The notes: generated from the sequence alone by a model not told the origin. Shown: positions 42,773 to 51,350, counted from the first letter of the stretch. The stretch: 64,000 nt of DNA from an uncultured Lachnospiraceae bacterium (GCA_910579505.1 CAJTTZ010000012.1:62001-126000); one strand, 5' to 3'. Numbers and translations: made by a program.

Positions 42773-43708
42773 TTATTGCGGCTCTACATAATCCGCGCTG
42801 ATATATCCAAACTCATACCCATATTCCTCAGGAAGAATGATCTTATACCAGTGGCCGCCTTCCACGACCTCTGTATACTCATAACTGTCCCCTTCTTTCG
42901 CCGTCGTAATAACCGTCGTGCCCTGCGTACTCGGATTATCCCGGATCCTCACATCGGCAATGGCGACAATCGTGCCCGCGGCAGAAACGGCAGCCTCCTG
43001 CTCTTCCGCGGAATCCTCCGGGGGATCCTCCAGCCTCTGACCTTCCTCCTGCTCTTCCCCTTCCGTCTCTTCCTCCTCTTTTTCCTGCTCCTCAGCCGCC
43101 TTGTCATAATTCTTCGGCACATACCGCTGATACAGGTTGAATCCTAATACGGCCACAATAACCAGAAGAATACAGCCGACGGCAACTGTCATAATGGACA
43201 GAATATCTACACTCTCCTCGTCGTCATCCTCGTCATCATCCCAGTCTTCTTCCTCCCAGTCCCTTCTCCGTCTGGGTCTTTCATCCTGAACCGGGCGTTT
43301 TCTCGGCGGCGGCGCCGGATTCGCCTTCTTTCTCGGTGCATCCGGGTTCGTCTTTCTTCTCGGCGCCCCATCCGAATCTGCTCTCCTTCTCGGCGCCTCT
43401 TCCGAATCCGCCCTTCTCCTCGGCACCTCTTCCGAATCCGCCTTTCTCCTCGGCGCTTCTTCCGAATCCGCTTTCCTTCTCGGTGTTTCCTCTGAACCCT
43501 CTCTCCTCTTAACTGTTTCGTCGGCTTCCGCCCGCTTTACGGGCCGTGCCTCTCCCACTTCCGCACCGCAGCTCGGGCAGAAACGGGTGCCTTCCCGAAG
43601 CGTTTCCCCACATTCCGGGCACTTCTTTTTTCTTATCACCTTCGCGCCGCATTCAGGACAGAACTGATCGTCCTCCATCAAAGGCGCGCCGCATTTTTTG
43701 CAAACCAT
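42773..43708 (-). CDS. Zinc-ribbon, Arg-rich repeat, SH3 membrane protein
   Basis: The 311-residue protein has two N-terminal zinc ribbons (C-K-K-C/C-P-E-C and C-P-E-C/C-P-S-C, residues 3-47), a decapeptide repeat region (S-E-E-A-P-R-R-K-A-D, about 71-120), a basic then very acidic stretch, one membrane helix (about 168-192), an acidic linker and a C-terminal bacterial SH3 domain. It is likely an anchored protein with a cytoplasmic zinc domain and a wall-facing SH3. ATG at 43708 has GAGGAG 8 bases upstream. It diverges from sigG. Confidence 0.7.
   Translation of the reverse strand: MVCKKCGAPLMEDDQFCPECGAKVIRKKKCPECGETLREGTRFCPSCGAEVGEARPVKRAEADETVKRREGSEETPRRKADSEEAPRRKADSEEVPRRRADSEEAPRRRADSDGAPRRKTNPDAPRKKANPAPPPRKRPVQDERPRRRRDWEEEDWDDDEDDDEESVDILSIMTVAVGCILLVIVAVLGFNLYQRYVPKNYDKAAEEQEKEEEETEGEEQEEGQRLEDPPEDSAEEQEAAVSAAGTIVAIADVRIRDNPSTQGTTVITTAKEGDSYEYTEVVEGGHWYKIILPEEYGYEFGYISADYVEPQ
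43349..43498 (-). repeat. Five 30-bp tandem repeats
   Basis: Within the zinc-ribbon SH3 gene, about five head-to-tail 30-bp units encode S-E-E-A-P-R-R-K-A-D variants. They are nearly identical at the DNA level, so copy number is likely to vary between strains by slippage. Confidence 0.75.
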
Positions 43709-43896
43709 AACCATCACTCCTCATTTATCTTATGTCCTGACTCTTATCCATAGACTATGGTATCAAAAAACTGACTGTTTGTAAAATCTTATCCGCCGAT
43801 TTTTCTTAAGATTTTGTGAATAATTTCCCTTGAATCGCACATGCTTGTTACATACAAAAAAAGAAAACAAAACTCACACGAAAGGGTGGTAGCGTC

Positions 43897-44262
43897 ATGG
43901 TACAGGGAAAAGTAGAAATCTGCGGCGTCAACACTGCCAAACTGCCGCTTTTAAAAAACGCGGAAAAAGAAGAATTGTTTAAAAAAATTGAAGAAGGCGA
44001 CCAGGAGGCACGCATGGCATACATCAACGGCAATCTCCGCCTCGTCTTAAGCGTAATCAAACGGTTTCATTCCAGCAGCGAAAATGTGGACGATCTTTTT
44101 CAGATAGGCTGCGTCGGTCTTATTAAGGCAATCGACAACTTTGACAGCTCCCTCAATGTAAAATTCAGCACCTACGCCGTACCCATGAATATCCTTTGTC
44201 GAAATTCAAATCACAAAATCTACATGAACATTATTATCTGTTATTTCTATTTTATTAATTAA
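43897..44262 (+). pseudogene. sigG: sigG, split by an inserted element
   Basis: Residues 1-97 are clearly the forespore sigma factor SigG: K-V-E-I-C-G-V-N-T, N-G-N-L-R-L-V-L-S-V-I, D-D-L-F-Q-I-G-C-V-G-L-I-K-A-I-D-N-F and V-K-F-S-T-Y-A-V-P-M. SigG normally continues I-I-G-E-I-R-R and is about 257 residues. Here codon 97 (44185-44187) is followed by 24 unrelated AT-rich codons and a stop, so region 2.4 and regions 3-4 are missing. AAGGGTGG precedes the ATG. The missing 3' part should lie beyond the element's far end, outside this window. Confidence 0.93.
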
Positions 44263-45579
44263 TTTTCTAAGTATACTTTTCTTTTGTTTTACATCTATAA
44301 CATTCCATAATTCTTCAATATTTGAAAGTATCTCAGCCTTTTCCTGTCTTCTTCTTACTACAATAGATGTATTTGTTTCAAGTTCAATTTGTTTATTGAT
44401 ATTTTTAAGCTGTGACTGTAACTCCTTAATTGTCCCCAATAGTACATCGTTATCTTCTTCTGACTCTGCATATATATTATATAGCTTTTTGATTTTTTTG
44501 TTTAGTGTTTCCTGTTGATTATATAGTAGGTGTATCGTATTATCTGGAGACAATGATTCTGTTTCACTAGGCTTATAATTATTTGCAAATTCAAACACTG
44601 ATCGAATTACAATATTTTCTATTTCATCGCTCCAAAACTTATCTTGGTCACAATTTGGATCTTTTACTAAATATGGCTTACTAATTTGTTGTGAATAACA
44701 TACAATTTTGCTACCTTTATTCCCCCATTTTTGATATCTCATTTTAGCTCCGCATTTTCCGCAATAAATTAATCCTGTCAAAAGATATTCTGATGTATTT
44801 GCTCTGACTTTACTACGCTCAAGCATACACTTCATTGCTATATCATATGTATCCTTTGATATAATCGGCTCGTGTTTACCTTGATATTCCTCACCATTAT
44901 ATTCAATGATACCATAATTGCTTTTACGGGTTAATATCTGAGACACTAATTTTTCATATTTAAGTCCTAAAATATTTGCAATGTCCTGTGCAGATCTTCC
45001 TTCTATATATAGTTTATAGACTTGTCTGACTTTCTCCGCATCTTTATTTGGTACAAGTACACCCTCCGTTTTATCATAATCGTATCCGAATGGTATTCGA
45101 CCACCGCCCATCCATAATCCTGATTTAACACGCTCTTTCATTCCCATTCTTGTACGTAGTCTTATATTTTCGCGTTCTAGTTGCGCAAAAGCAGAAAGAA
45201 TGCCTAACATAAGTCTGCCATTTGGTGTAGAAGTATCCATACTTTCATTTAAAGACATAAAATCTACCCCATGAGGATTAAATACGTCTTCAATAAGATA
45301 AAGCGTATCTTTTTGAGATCGTGATAATCTATCTAGTTTATATACAACCACATGTGATATTTTCCCATCTTTTACATCTTTAATTAATCTTTGCATTTCT
45401 GGCCTGTCAATATTACTACCAGACCAGCCCCCATCTATGTAAAATTCATAGTTTTTAATTCCTTTAGATATACAATAAGCTGATAATTGTTCTTTTTGTG
45501 CATCAATAGAATAACCTTCTTCTGCTTGGTAATCGGTTGATACCCTAATATAAATAGCCGCTACTTGTTTTTTTGCCAT
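44206..45579 (-). CDS. Large serine recombinase (integrase/excisionase)
   Basis: The 457-residue product has a resolvase catalytic domain with nucleophile Ser in Y-I-R-V-S-T-D, L-D-R-L-S-R-S-Q-K-D, a recombinase domain (G-R-I-P-F-G-Y), a zinc beta-ribbon (C-G-K-C-G-A-K-M) and a C-terminal coiled coil (about 350-410). This is the class that integrates skin, SPbeta and many clostridial phages. It ends 18 bases from the sigG junction. GAGGGT 8 bases before ATG lies in a long inverted repeat. Confidence 0.93.
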   Translation of the reverse strand: MAKKQVAAIYIRVSTDYQAEEGYSIDAQKEQLSAYCISKGIKNYEFYIDGGWSGSNIDRPEMQRLIKDVKDGKISHVVVYKLDRLSRSQKDTLYLIEDVFNPHGVDFMSLNESMDTSTPNGRLMLGILSAFAQLERENIRLRTRMGMKERVKSGLWMGGGRIPFGYDYDKTEGVLVPNKDAEKVRQVYKLYIEGRSAQDIANILGLKYEKLVSQILTRKSNYGIIEYNGEEYQGKHEPIISKDTYDIAMKCMLERSKVRANTSEYLLTGLIYCGKCGAKMRYQKWGNKGSKIVCYSQQISKPYLVKDPNCDQDKFWSDEIENIVIRSVFEFANNYKPSETESLSPDNTIHLLYNQQETLNKKIKKLYNIYAESEEDNDVLLGTIKELQSQLKNINKQIELETNTSIVVRRRQEKAEILSNIEELWNVIDVKQKKSILRKLINKIEITDNNVHVDFVI

Positions 45580-45585
45580 AGTAAA

Positions 45586-45661
45586 ACCCTCATAATATAA
45601 TAATATGCGATCAGTTAAGTGCTTAAATTTATCCTGTTACATATAATTATATTATGAGGGT
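45586..45661 (-). promoter_or_regulatory. 16-bp perfect inverted repeat controlling the recombinase
   Basis: ACCCTCATAATATAAT (45586-45601) and ATTATATTATGAGGGT (45646-45661) are exact complements separated by 44 bases. The arm nearer the recombinase contains its Shine-Dalgarno GAGGGT; the far arm can pair with it in read-through mRNA. Confidence 0.8.
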
Positions 45662-45674
45662 CTATTTTTTTCAA
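45646..45674 (-). promoter_or_regulatory. Recombinase promoter embedded in inverted-repeat arm
   Basis: On the minus strand TTGAAA (45674-45669), a 17-base spacer, and TATAAT (45651-45646). The -10 occupies the end of the far repeat arm, so transcription would begin just past this arm and leave the ribosome site unpaired. Confidence 0.7.
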
Positions 45675-45706
45675 CATATTTTTAATGCTTATGTCTGTTG
45701 TGCAAA

Positions 45707-45844
45707 TTAGTTGTTATTCCCACTTTTGCTAAAACTTTTCTTTATATTTTCTATATAATCTATATAATCTTTTCTAGTAATTTTCAAGTTTTTTAAATCT
45801 TTAAATTCAATTGGGTTCCCATTTACAGAATAAGTTACAGTCAT
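45707..45844 (-). CDS. Small unknown protein (45 aa)
   Basis: A 45-residue product (M-T-V-T-Y-S-V-N-G-N-P-I-E-F start, basic C-terminus) with a plausible ribosome site AAGGATGTGAT. It lies between recombinase and dUTPase on the same strand. Function unknown; it could be a recombination directionality factor by position and size, but nothing in the sequence shows this. Confidence 0.55.
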   Translation of the reverse strand: MTVTYSVNGNPIEFKDLKNLKITRKDYIDYIENIKKSFSKSGNNN

Positions 45845-45928
45845 TATTTTATCACATCCTTAATCCTAATATTATTGTTTTGTGTAAATATTTCCATTTT
45901 TTTATTATATATTCAATCTTTTTGATTA

Positions 45929-46378
45929 TTACTGCTTCCCGGTACTACCATGTCCGCCGCGGTCTTTTCCATCCAGCTTCGCCACCTCGTCGAAAATAAT
46001 CTCCGGCTGGTTTTCCATAATACGGAACTGGCAGATACGGTCGTTTACATGGATTTCCGTATCCCTGACTGCGTAGGCCGGCATAAACCACTGGTCGTTA
46101 TCTCCACAATAAGAAGCGTCTACCACGCCCTGATGGTTCGTCTGGATAATGCCGAAGTTTTTGAAAGTCGAGCTTCTTGGCACTACGTGGGCTTCATACC
46201 CTGCCGGCAGTTCCATCGCCACCCCAAGAGGGATCAGTTTAAACTCGCCCTTCTTGAAAACCATATCCTGTGCCGCACGCAAATCAATCCAGTTGGATTT
46301 TGTACCGCCTATGTATTTCAATTTGTCAATCTTATCTGTTAAATACTTAATCTTAATTGTTTCATTCATTTCATCCAT
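45929..46378 (-). CDS. dut: dUTPase
   Basis: The 149-residue product is a trimeric dUTP pyrophosphatase: D-L-R-A-A near residue 33, P-R-S-S-T-F (motif II), G-V-V-D-A-S-Y-C-G (motif III) and a C-terminal R-G-G-H-G-S-T-G (motif V). It keeps uracil out of phage DNA and supplies dUMP. Its base composition is visibly more GC-rich than all its neighbours and similar to the host, suggesting recent capture. AAAGGAGAT precedes ATG. Confidence 0.9.
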   Translation of the reverse strand: MDEMNETIKIKYLTDKIDKLKYIGGTKSNWIDLRAAQDMVFKKGEFKLIPLGVAMELPAGYEAHVVPRSSTFKNFGIIQTNHQGVVDASYCGDNDQWFMPAYAVRDTEIHVNDRICQFRIMENQPEIIFDEVAKLDGKDRGGHGSTGKQ

Positions 46379-46382
46379 TGTT

Positions 46383-46712
46383 TTATCTCCTTTCAATTTG
46401 TAATTTGCCTAACATATATTCAATTTTATTCCATATAATTTGCAGCATTTTATCATAATTACCATACTCACAATAGTAGAATGCAGCAAATTTATCATTT
46501 GTTCCATAATCGTATACATTAAGTTTAACTTCTCCGTCTTCTAATGATATATTTAACTCACATTCCAAAACAGTCATTCTTTCATATTTAAATACAGGAA
46601 ATCTATATGTATACACATGGGTTTTTTCATCGCTTAAACTTTTACTATATTTAAATCCATTTGCCATAAGCCATTCTTTAGATATATTTATTTTATAATA
46701 CTTATCTTGCAT
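46383..46712 (-). CDS. Unknown phage protein (109 aa)
   Basis: The 109-residue product is a mixed alpha/beta soluble protein without a motif I recognise. GGAGGAAAC precedes the ATG. It ends 4 bases before the dUTPase start and belongs to the same transcription unit. Confidence 0.6.
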   Translation of the reverse strand: MQDKYYKINISKEWLMANGFKYSKSLSDEKTHVYTYRFPVFKYERMTVLECELNISLEDGEVKLNVYDYGTNDKFAAFYYCEYGNYDKMLQIIWNKIEYMLGKLQIERR

Positions 46713-46727
46713 ACGTTTCCTCCAAAA

Positions 46728-46919
46728 TTATTCTTTTAAATCTGGTTTATTTTTGAAAATCTTTCGGATTGGTTCTTTATAATCACACGGAATACATTGA
46801 CCAAAATAATATGTTTTGTCTTTTACTTCACAGTATACTCTCACTCTTGCTTTGTCTTCTTCGTTAATAATTGAGTGAATGCATTGTTCACATTCACTCG
46901 TTATGATCATATTTGCCAC
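46728..46919 (-). CDS. Small Cys-rich, probably zinc-binding protein
   Basis: The 63-residue product has C-E-Q-C near the N-terminus and C-x-V-x-D-K-x-Y-Y-F-G-Q-C-I-P-C, an arrangement of Cys pairs that suggests a zinc knuckle. It starts with GTG at 46919 (or ATG at 46910) and overlaps the end of the HNH-NrdG gene. Similar short proteins occur in clostridial phages; function unknown. Confidence 0.55.
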   Translation of the reverse strand: MANMIITSECEQCIHSIINEEDKARVRVYCEVKDKTYYFGQCIPCDYKEPIRKIFKNKPDLKE

Positions 46920-48190
46920 AATACTATTTCACCTTTTTGTAATGATTGCTGAATGTTAATTAGTCTTTGGTTTTTACTTCCACGGTAGGCAAGTGTAATA
47001 TCCCGTTGTGAATCTATGTATTGACCATCAATGAGGACTGTACATTGGGATATAATTTGCTGACGTTTTATGTATGATTCCACAACATCTTTTCTAAGAT
47101 AGTTTGGATGTTTTAGAATATTGTTATCATACATATACAATTCTTCAAATGTATATCCAGTATATATCCAGATAGATTTTCGAGGACTTAAAAGACGGAT
47201 TTCATTGACTAAATCAAGAGTATTATTCAAATTTTCTTCTGATAGTGGATCATTTTCTATGTAGTAATTTATAACACTCCATTCATTATAAGCAAGTTCA
47301 GCGGTATATAATAATTTTTTAAACTTATCCATAGATTGTGGTAAATATTTATCACTAATATATATTTCTGGTTTTTTATGTATTATCAAATCAAACAAAA
47401 AACCATAGATTACTGACTCTTTACCATTCTCATAAATAAAAATCTTGTTATTTTGCTCGTCATAGTCATAATTAAACACTTCTGTTGTATCTACCTCATC
47501 TCTAAACAAGTTGATATTAATGAGAAATCTTCTATATATTGCATCTCTATAATGTATCGCCTCTTGTAATGATGAACATTGTTTCCTAACTCTGATTTTT
47601 TCATCTGTCATAACGATTTGAATTACATATTTATCACCCGCTTTTCTGTATGTAATATTTTTGAAACCCAACAAAGAATCAATTTGCTTTGTTCTATTCA
47701 ACAAATTTTGTGATGCGTTACATTGTCTTAAATTACATTTTCTGTTATCTAAACCATTGCCATTTTTATGATCCGTATCTTCGTAAGTGTCATAATCACC
47801 CATAATCAATCTATGTAATAAATATCTCTCTGTTGATGTACTACCACCGCATCCAACATAATCTGTATAATTTTCCTTTTTTCGTGGTGACAAATACCAC
47901 TTATACTTTTCTACTAATGGAATATCCTCAATATCAAATAATGTTGTCGCAATAACATTTCCATATCTATCATACAATTCCATTTCTGCACAGTTTAACT
48001 CTTGGTTTATAACTATTTTGTTTTTATCATAAATTGTTCTATTATATATTTTTCCATATCGCTCCCATTGAATCCTGTGCTTATTGCATAAATAATCACC
48101 ATATGACGATTGATATCTCAAATTAAAAAATGGTGTACTACAATTTTCGATACTACATTTTTCTGTTCCGTTCTTTTTTCTACGAATTAT
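46907..48190 (-). CDS. HNH homing endonuclease fused to C-terminal half of NrdG
   Basis: The N-terminal half is a homing endonuclease: a C-S-I-E-N-C...L-C-N-K-H zinc finger, an HNH core (L-L-H-R-L-I and D-H-K-N-G-N-G-L-D-N-R-K-C-N-L-R) and an AP2-like DNA-binding part (G-F-K-N-I-T-Y-R). The last 120 residues match the C-terminal half of the anaerobic NrdD activase NrdG (I-W-I-Y-T-G-Y-T-F-E-E-L, L-I-D-G-Q-Y-I, F/Y-R-G-S-K-N-Q-R-L-I-N-I-Q-Q-S-L). The radical-SAM CxxxCxxC half of NrdG is absent. No ATG precedes the zinc finger; GGAGG is followed by in-frame ATA (48190) and ATT (48187). A TTG at 48121 would cut the finger. Confidence 0.75.
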   Translation of the reverse strand: MIRRKKNGTEKCSIENCSTPFFNLRYQSSYGDYLCNKHRIQWERYGKIYNRTIYDKNKIVINQELNCAEMELYDRYGNVIATTLFDIEDIPLVEKYKWYLSPRKKENYTDYVGCGGSTSTERYLLHRLIMGDYDTYEDTDHKNGNGLDNRKCNLRQCNASQNLLNRTKQIDSLLGFKNITYRKAGDKYVIQIVMTDEKIRVRKQCSSLQEAIHYRDAIYRRFLININLFRDEVDTTEVFNYDYDEQNNKIFIYENGKESVIYGFLFDLIIHKKPEIYISDKYLPQSMDKFKKLLYTAELAYNEWSVINYYIENDPLSEENLNNTLDLVNEIRLLSPRKSIWIYTGYTFEELYMYDNNILKHPNYLRKDVVESYIKRQQIISQCTVLIDGQYIDSQRDITLAYRGSKNQRLINIQQSLQKGEIVLWQI

Positions 48191-48248
48191 TTTTTCACCT
48201 CCGATTTGCCTTTCTTTATTAAATAAAAGAAAGGCAAAAACATTAAAT

Positions 48249-51200
48249 TCACATACTTATACGATCCTTTATCTCCGCATTCTTCGCTTCATTATATCGT
48301 GTTTCTCCATGTACTCTTGTGAATCCCAAATAACCATTCATACGATCTATTTTCGTAATCTTGCTACTTCCACACTTAGGACAAACATCCATTTCTACTT
48401 GCTGATACCCACAATCTTCGCAATAGCACATTGCAAGATTTACGCCTTCATAGAACCCCTTCTCCATTGCCCTAAGAACCAACGTTTTAATTGCCTCTAC
48501 GTTATATCCCAAGTTGTAACGGCAATACTGAATTTTACCACCATTAAAGTATGGCCAAAATCTTTCTTCCTTATCTTGTTTCTCAATGGGAGACATTTGC
48601 TCAGATACATGGCAATGAAAACTATTACTTACATAAGGTTTGTCAGATACATTTTCAATGATTCCATATACTTTACGGAACTGTTCTATCTGTAATCCAC
48701 AAAGACTTTCTGCTGGCGTTCCGTAGATTGCATATAAAATCTGATCCTCTTCTTTGATTCTATCTATGTACCGCTGAATATATTGCATCACTTCTAATGC
48801 AAACTCTCCATCTTCACGAATAGATTTACCATTGTATAGTCTCTGCAATTCATTCAATGCTGTAATTCCATAGCTCATAGTCATTGGTGGAAGAATTGGC
48901 TTGATCTTATCTTCTGGCTTTAAATGTCCACCATACAAACCGCCTTCACAAAAAGCTACTGGATTTACGCTTGCTCTCAGTTCTCCAATATAATCATAAG
49001 TACGCTTGTGTAATCCTCTAATCAATTCAAGGTAATATTCTAAGACCTCATAAAAATCCTTTGATTCCTGTCTTGCTTTTGCCAATATCATAGGTAAATG
49101 AAGTGAAACAACACCTAAATTACATCGTCCTTCAAATACTGGTTTATCATTTTCGTCTAATGGGTACATACCACCTTTTTCATACCAAGGAGATAAAAAG
49201 GCTCTGCAGCCCATAGGACTTACAACTCTACCATATTTTTTATACATTTCTGGCACATATCCGTTTCCTGTCAATGATAGCCAATCAGGATACATTGTCT
49301 TACTACTACACGCTATTCCTGCATTAAATACATCTGCACTTGGATATTTTTCACTACCATCTCCATGCAAATTCTTGTCATATAAGAATACAATTTTGGG
49401 AAATAATACAGGACGCTTAAAACCTTTCTTCCCCTGACCTTCTTTATGTACATTGAGTAATGTAATAGCCGCCATCTTGCCAAATCTATCTGTTGCTAAT
49501 CCTATAGTCATCGTAACGAAGGGATAATCGCCTCGACTGGAACCAACCGTATTCAATTTATATTCAATTCCTTGCCACCCTTGTTCAAAATCACGTCTTA
49601 CCTTTCGTGTTGCATATTCTTCTGCTAATTTCTCAGATTCTTCAATATCAAATTGCATAAAATCGTCTGGTGTACAATGATTAAATACATCTGAAGACAT
49701 TTCAATATACTCGTTATAATATTTTGTATAAGATTTTTCTGCGTATGTAGCAAGAATCTTATCTACCTCTGGAACTGTAAATCCACCATACTGTTGTGCC
49801 GCTGTTGAGAGGATAATATCACCCATAACATCAAATGCTGTATCAAGTGAATTTGGCTCATTGTACCAGACATTCCCCATCTCAAATCCACCTTGCATGA
49901 TTTTCCCTACACGCATTAAATCACAATTACCAGTTGGAATACCACCTTCAAGAATAAAACTGTGGTCTTTTTCTACATCCAAACACCACACTTCTGCTTT
50001 TGGATTTAATTTTTCTTCTTTGATATCAATTACTCTCCAAGCAGATTTTCCTTCTTGAGAAGACGATAATACATACTTAATTGTTTTATCAGAGCGTTTT
50101 CCATAATTAGTTTCTTCATTTGTCATATCACTTCTTGATGATACATAATACCCAGCCATATTAAGCAAATCATAAATATTGTCATTAAAAGAACCTGTTA
50201 CTTGAATTGCTTTAAATTCACTGTCTGGATTTTTTGATAAATTTCTATTTCCATCTGCACACATTAAGCCATTAACATAATAAATCACATTTTCGTAATT
50301 TAATTCAAGCCAAGGAATGTTTTTTGATGATTCATTTAACATCGAAACTAAATAGTCTCCGTTATAAGACTCCGGTTGAGTTACAGAATATCCGCAATCT
50401 TTAAATCTATCAGCATATTTGTTTTTATAATCACACAAATGTATATAAACATAATCTGGTCTGCTTTTCTGTTTAGCGATTGCACCATCACCTTTAGCAA
50501 ATCCTTTACACCATAATCTTTTATTTTCTAATGACAATGAATCCCAATCAAATTTTGTTCTATCTGGAATAGAAAATAAAATATCTCCAACAGATAACGA
50601 TGTTGTTTCTACCTCATCTCGTAAAATCCACCTATGATCTGAAGTACAATAAATAGTTTTTTCTTTGCTTGTTGGTATTCCTTTTTTTAAAGTTACTTTT
50701 TGAATTGGTTGCCACCCTAACTTATGAACCGTAGCTTTTCTCCAGATACCTTTATGAGATAATACAACTGTTGTGTCACCATCATTAAAATCATAAAATG
50801 ATTTAATTCCATCTTTGGTAATAAATGTAGTGTCTCTCCTGAAACAGTTAAACGTATCAAGTCTTGCACTCCTATCGTGTATATAAATGTATCCGTCCTT
50901 CATTGCTTGCTTCTCATTTAATGTAAGGAAGAACTTTTTATATAATTCTCCACTCAATTCGTTGTAAATAAGACTTCGTTTCGTTGCAACCAATGCCGAG
51001 TCTGTGTTTGCGTTACTCTTATCTCCTATATATCTGATCGCCTGACTTCTTTCATATACCTTATCCATCATATGTACGAAATCCTTTTTATAATTTCTAT
51101 ATTCTTTATACATTTTTGCAACTACTGGATAAAATTCTTCAAGCACAGATTCTACAATATTATGCATTTCATAAATTTCTGTTTCTTCTAAATCATTTTC

Positions 51201-51350
51201 TACTAATTTATCCCATACAGCATTACAAATTATCTGATAATCAGAATCAGATAGTTCAACCATTGCTCTTCTTGCAGCTTTATTACAAGCATTAATTATC
51301 TTTTGTTCGTCATATTGTTCTAATGTTCCGTCTTTCTTAATTATCTGCAA
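48249..51350 (-). CDS. nrdD: Anaerobic ribonucleoside-triphosphate reductase with intein
   Basis: The 1033-residue precursor is NrdD interrupted by a 307-residue intein (residues 169-475). The extein has an N-terminal ATP-cone (residues 1-90), the conserved G-G-F-E-M-G-N-V-W-Y-N-E-P, Q-Q-Y-G-G-F-T-V-P, a C-terminal zinc site (C-E-D-C-G...C-P-K-C-G) and the glycyl-radical region R-M-N-G-Y-L-G. It makes dNTPs anaerobically. Translation starts with TTG at 51350 behind GGAGG. The partner NrdG downstream is damaged, so activation may rely on host NrdG. Confidence 0.92.
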   Translation of the reverse strand: MQIIKKDGTLEQYDEQKIINACNKAARRAMVELSDSDYQIICNAVWDKLVENDLEETEIYEMHNIVESVLEEFYPVVAKMYKEYRNYKKDFVHMMDKVYERSQAIRYIGDKSNANTDSALVATKRSLIYNELSGELYKKFFLTLNEKQAMKDGYIYIHDRSARLDTFNCFRRDTTFITKDGIKSFYDFNDGDTTVVLSHKGIWRKATVHKLGWQPIQKVTLKKGIPTSKEKTIYCTSDHRWILRDEVETTSLSVGDILFSIPDRTKFDWDSLSLENKRLWCKGFAKGDGAIAKQKSRPDYVYIHLCDYKNKYADRFKDCGYSVTQPESYNGDYLVSMLNESSKNIPWLELNYENVIYYVNGLMCADGNRNLSKNPDSEFKAIQVTGSFNDNIYDLLNMAGYYVSSRSDMTNEETNYGKRSDKTIKYVLSSSQEGKSAWRVIDIKEEKLNPKAEVWCLDVEKDHSFILEGGIPTGNCDLMRVGKIMQGGFEMGNVWYNEPNSLDTAFDVMGDIILSTAAQQYGGFTVPEVDKILATYAEKSYTKYYNEYIEMSSDVFNHCTPDDFMQFDIEESEKLAEEYATRKVRRDFEQGWQGIEYKLNTVGSSRGDYPFVTMTIGLATDRFGKMAAITLLNVHKEGQGKKGFKRPVLFPKIVFLYDKNLHGDGSEKYPSADVFNAGIACSSKTMYPDWLSLTGNGYVPEMYKKYGRVVSPMGCRAFLSPWYEKGGMYPLDENDKPVFEGRCNLGVVSLHLPMILAKARQESKDFYEVLEYYLELIRGLHKRTYDYIGELRASVNPVAFCEGGLYGGHLKPEDKIKPILPPMTMSYGITALNELQRLYNGKSIREDGEFALEVMQYIQRYIDRIKEEDQILYAIYGTPAESLCGLQIEQFRKVYGIIENVSDKPYVSNSFHCHVSEQMSPIEKQDKEERFWPYFNGGKIQYCRYNLGYNVEAIKTLVLRAMEKGFYEGVNLAMCYCEDCGYQQVEMDVCPKCGSSKITKIDRMNGYLGFTRVHGETRYNEAKNAEIKDRISM
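49926..50846 (-). other. LAGLIDADG intein in NrdD
   Basis: Begins with C-F-R-R-D-T-T-F (block A, Cys1), has T-S-D-H-R-W-I (block B), two degenerate LAGLIDADG motifs (G-F-A-K-G-D-G-A and G-L-M-C-A-D-G-N), and ends V-W-C-L-D-V-E-K-D-H-S-F-I-L (block F) and I-P-T-G-N before +1 Cys. The usual penultimate His is Gly here. It interrupts D-T-F-N/C-D-L, next to the Cys-containing segment of the NrdD active site. Confidence 0.9.

Noticed and set aside
43700..43896. Sigma-F/sigma-G type promoter before sigG
   Set aside because: Weak matches to GCAT-type -35 elements exist, but none with acceptable -10 and spacing.
45845..45928. 17-codon frame (M-E-I-F-T-Q...) before the 45-aa gene
   Set aside because: No ribosome site and too short to support, although its stop overlaps the next ATG.
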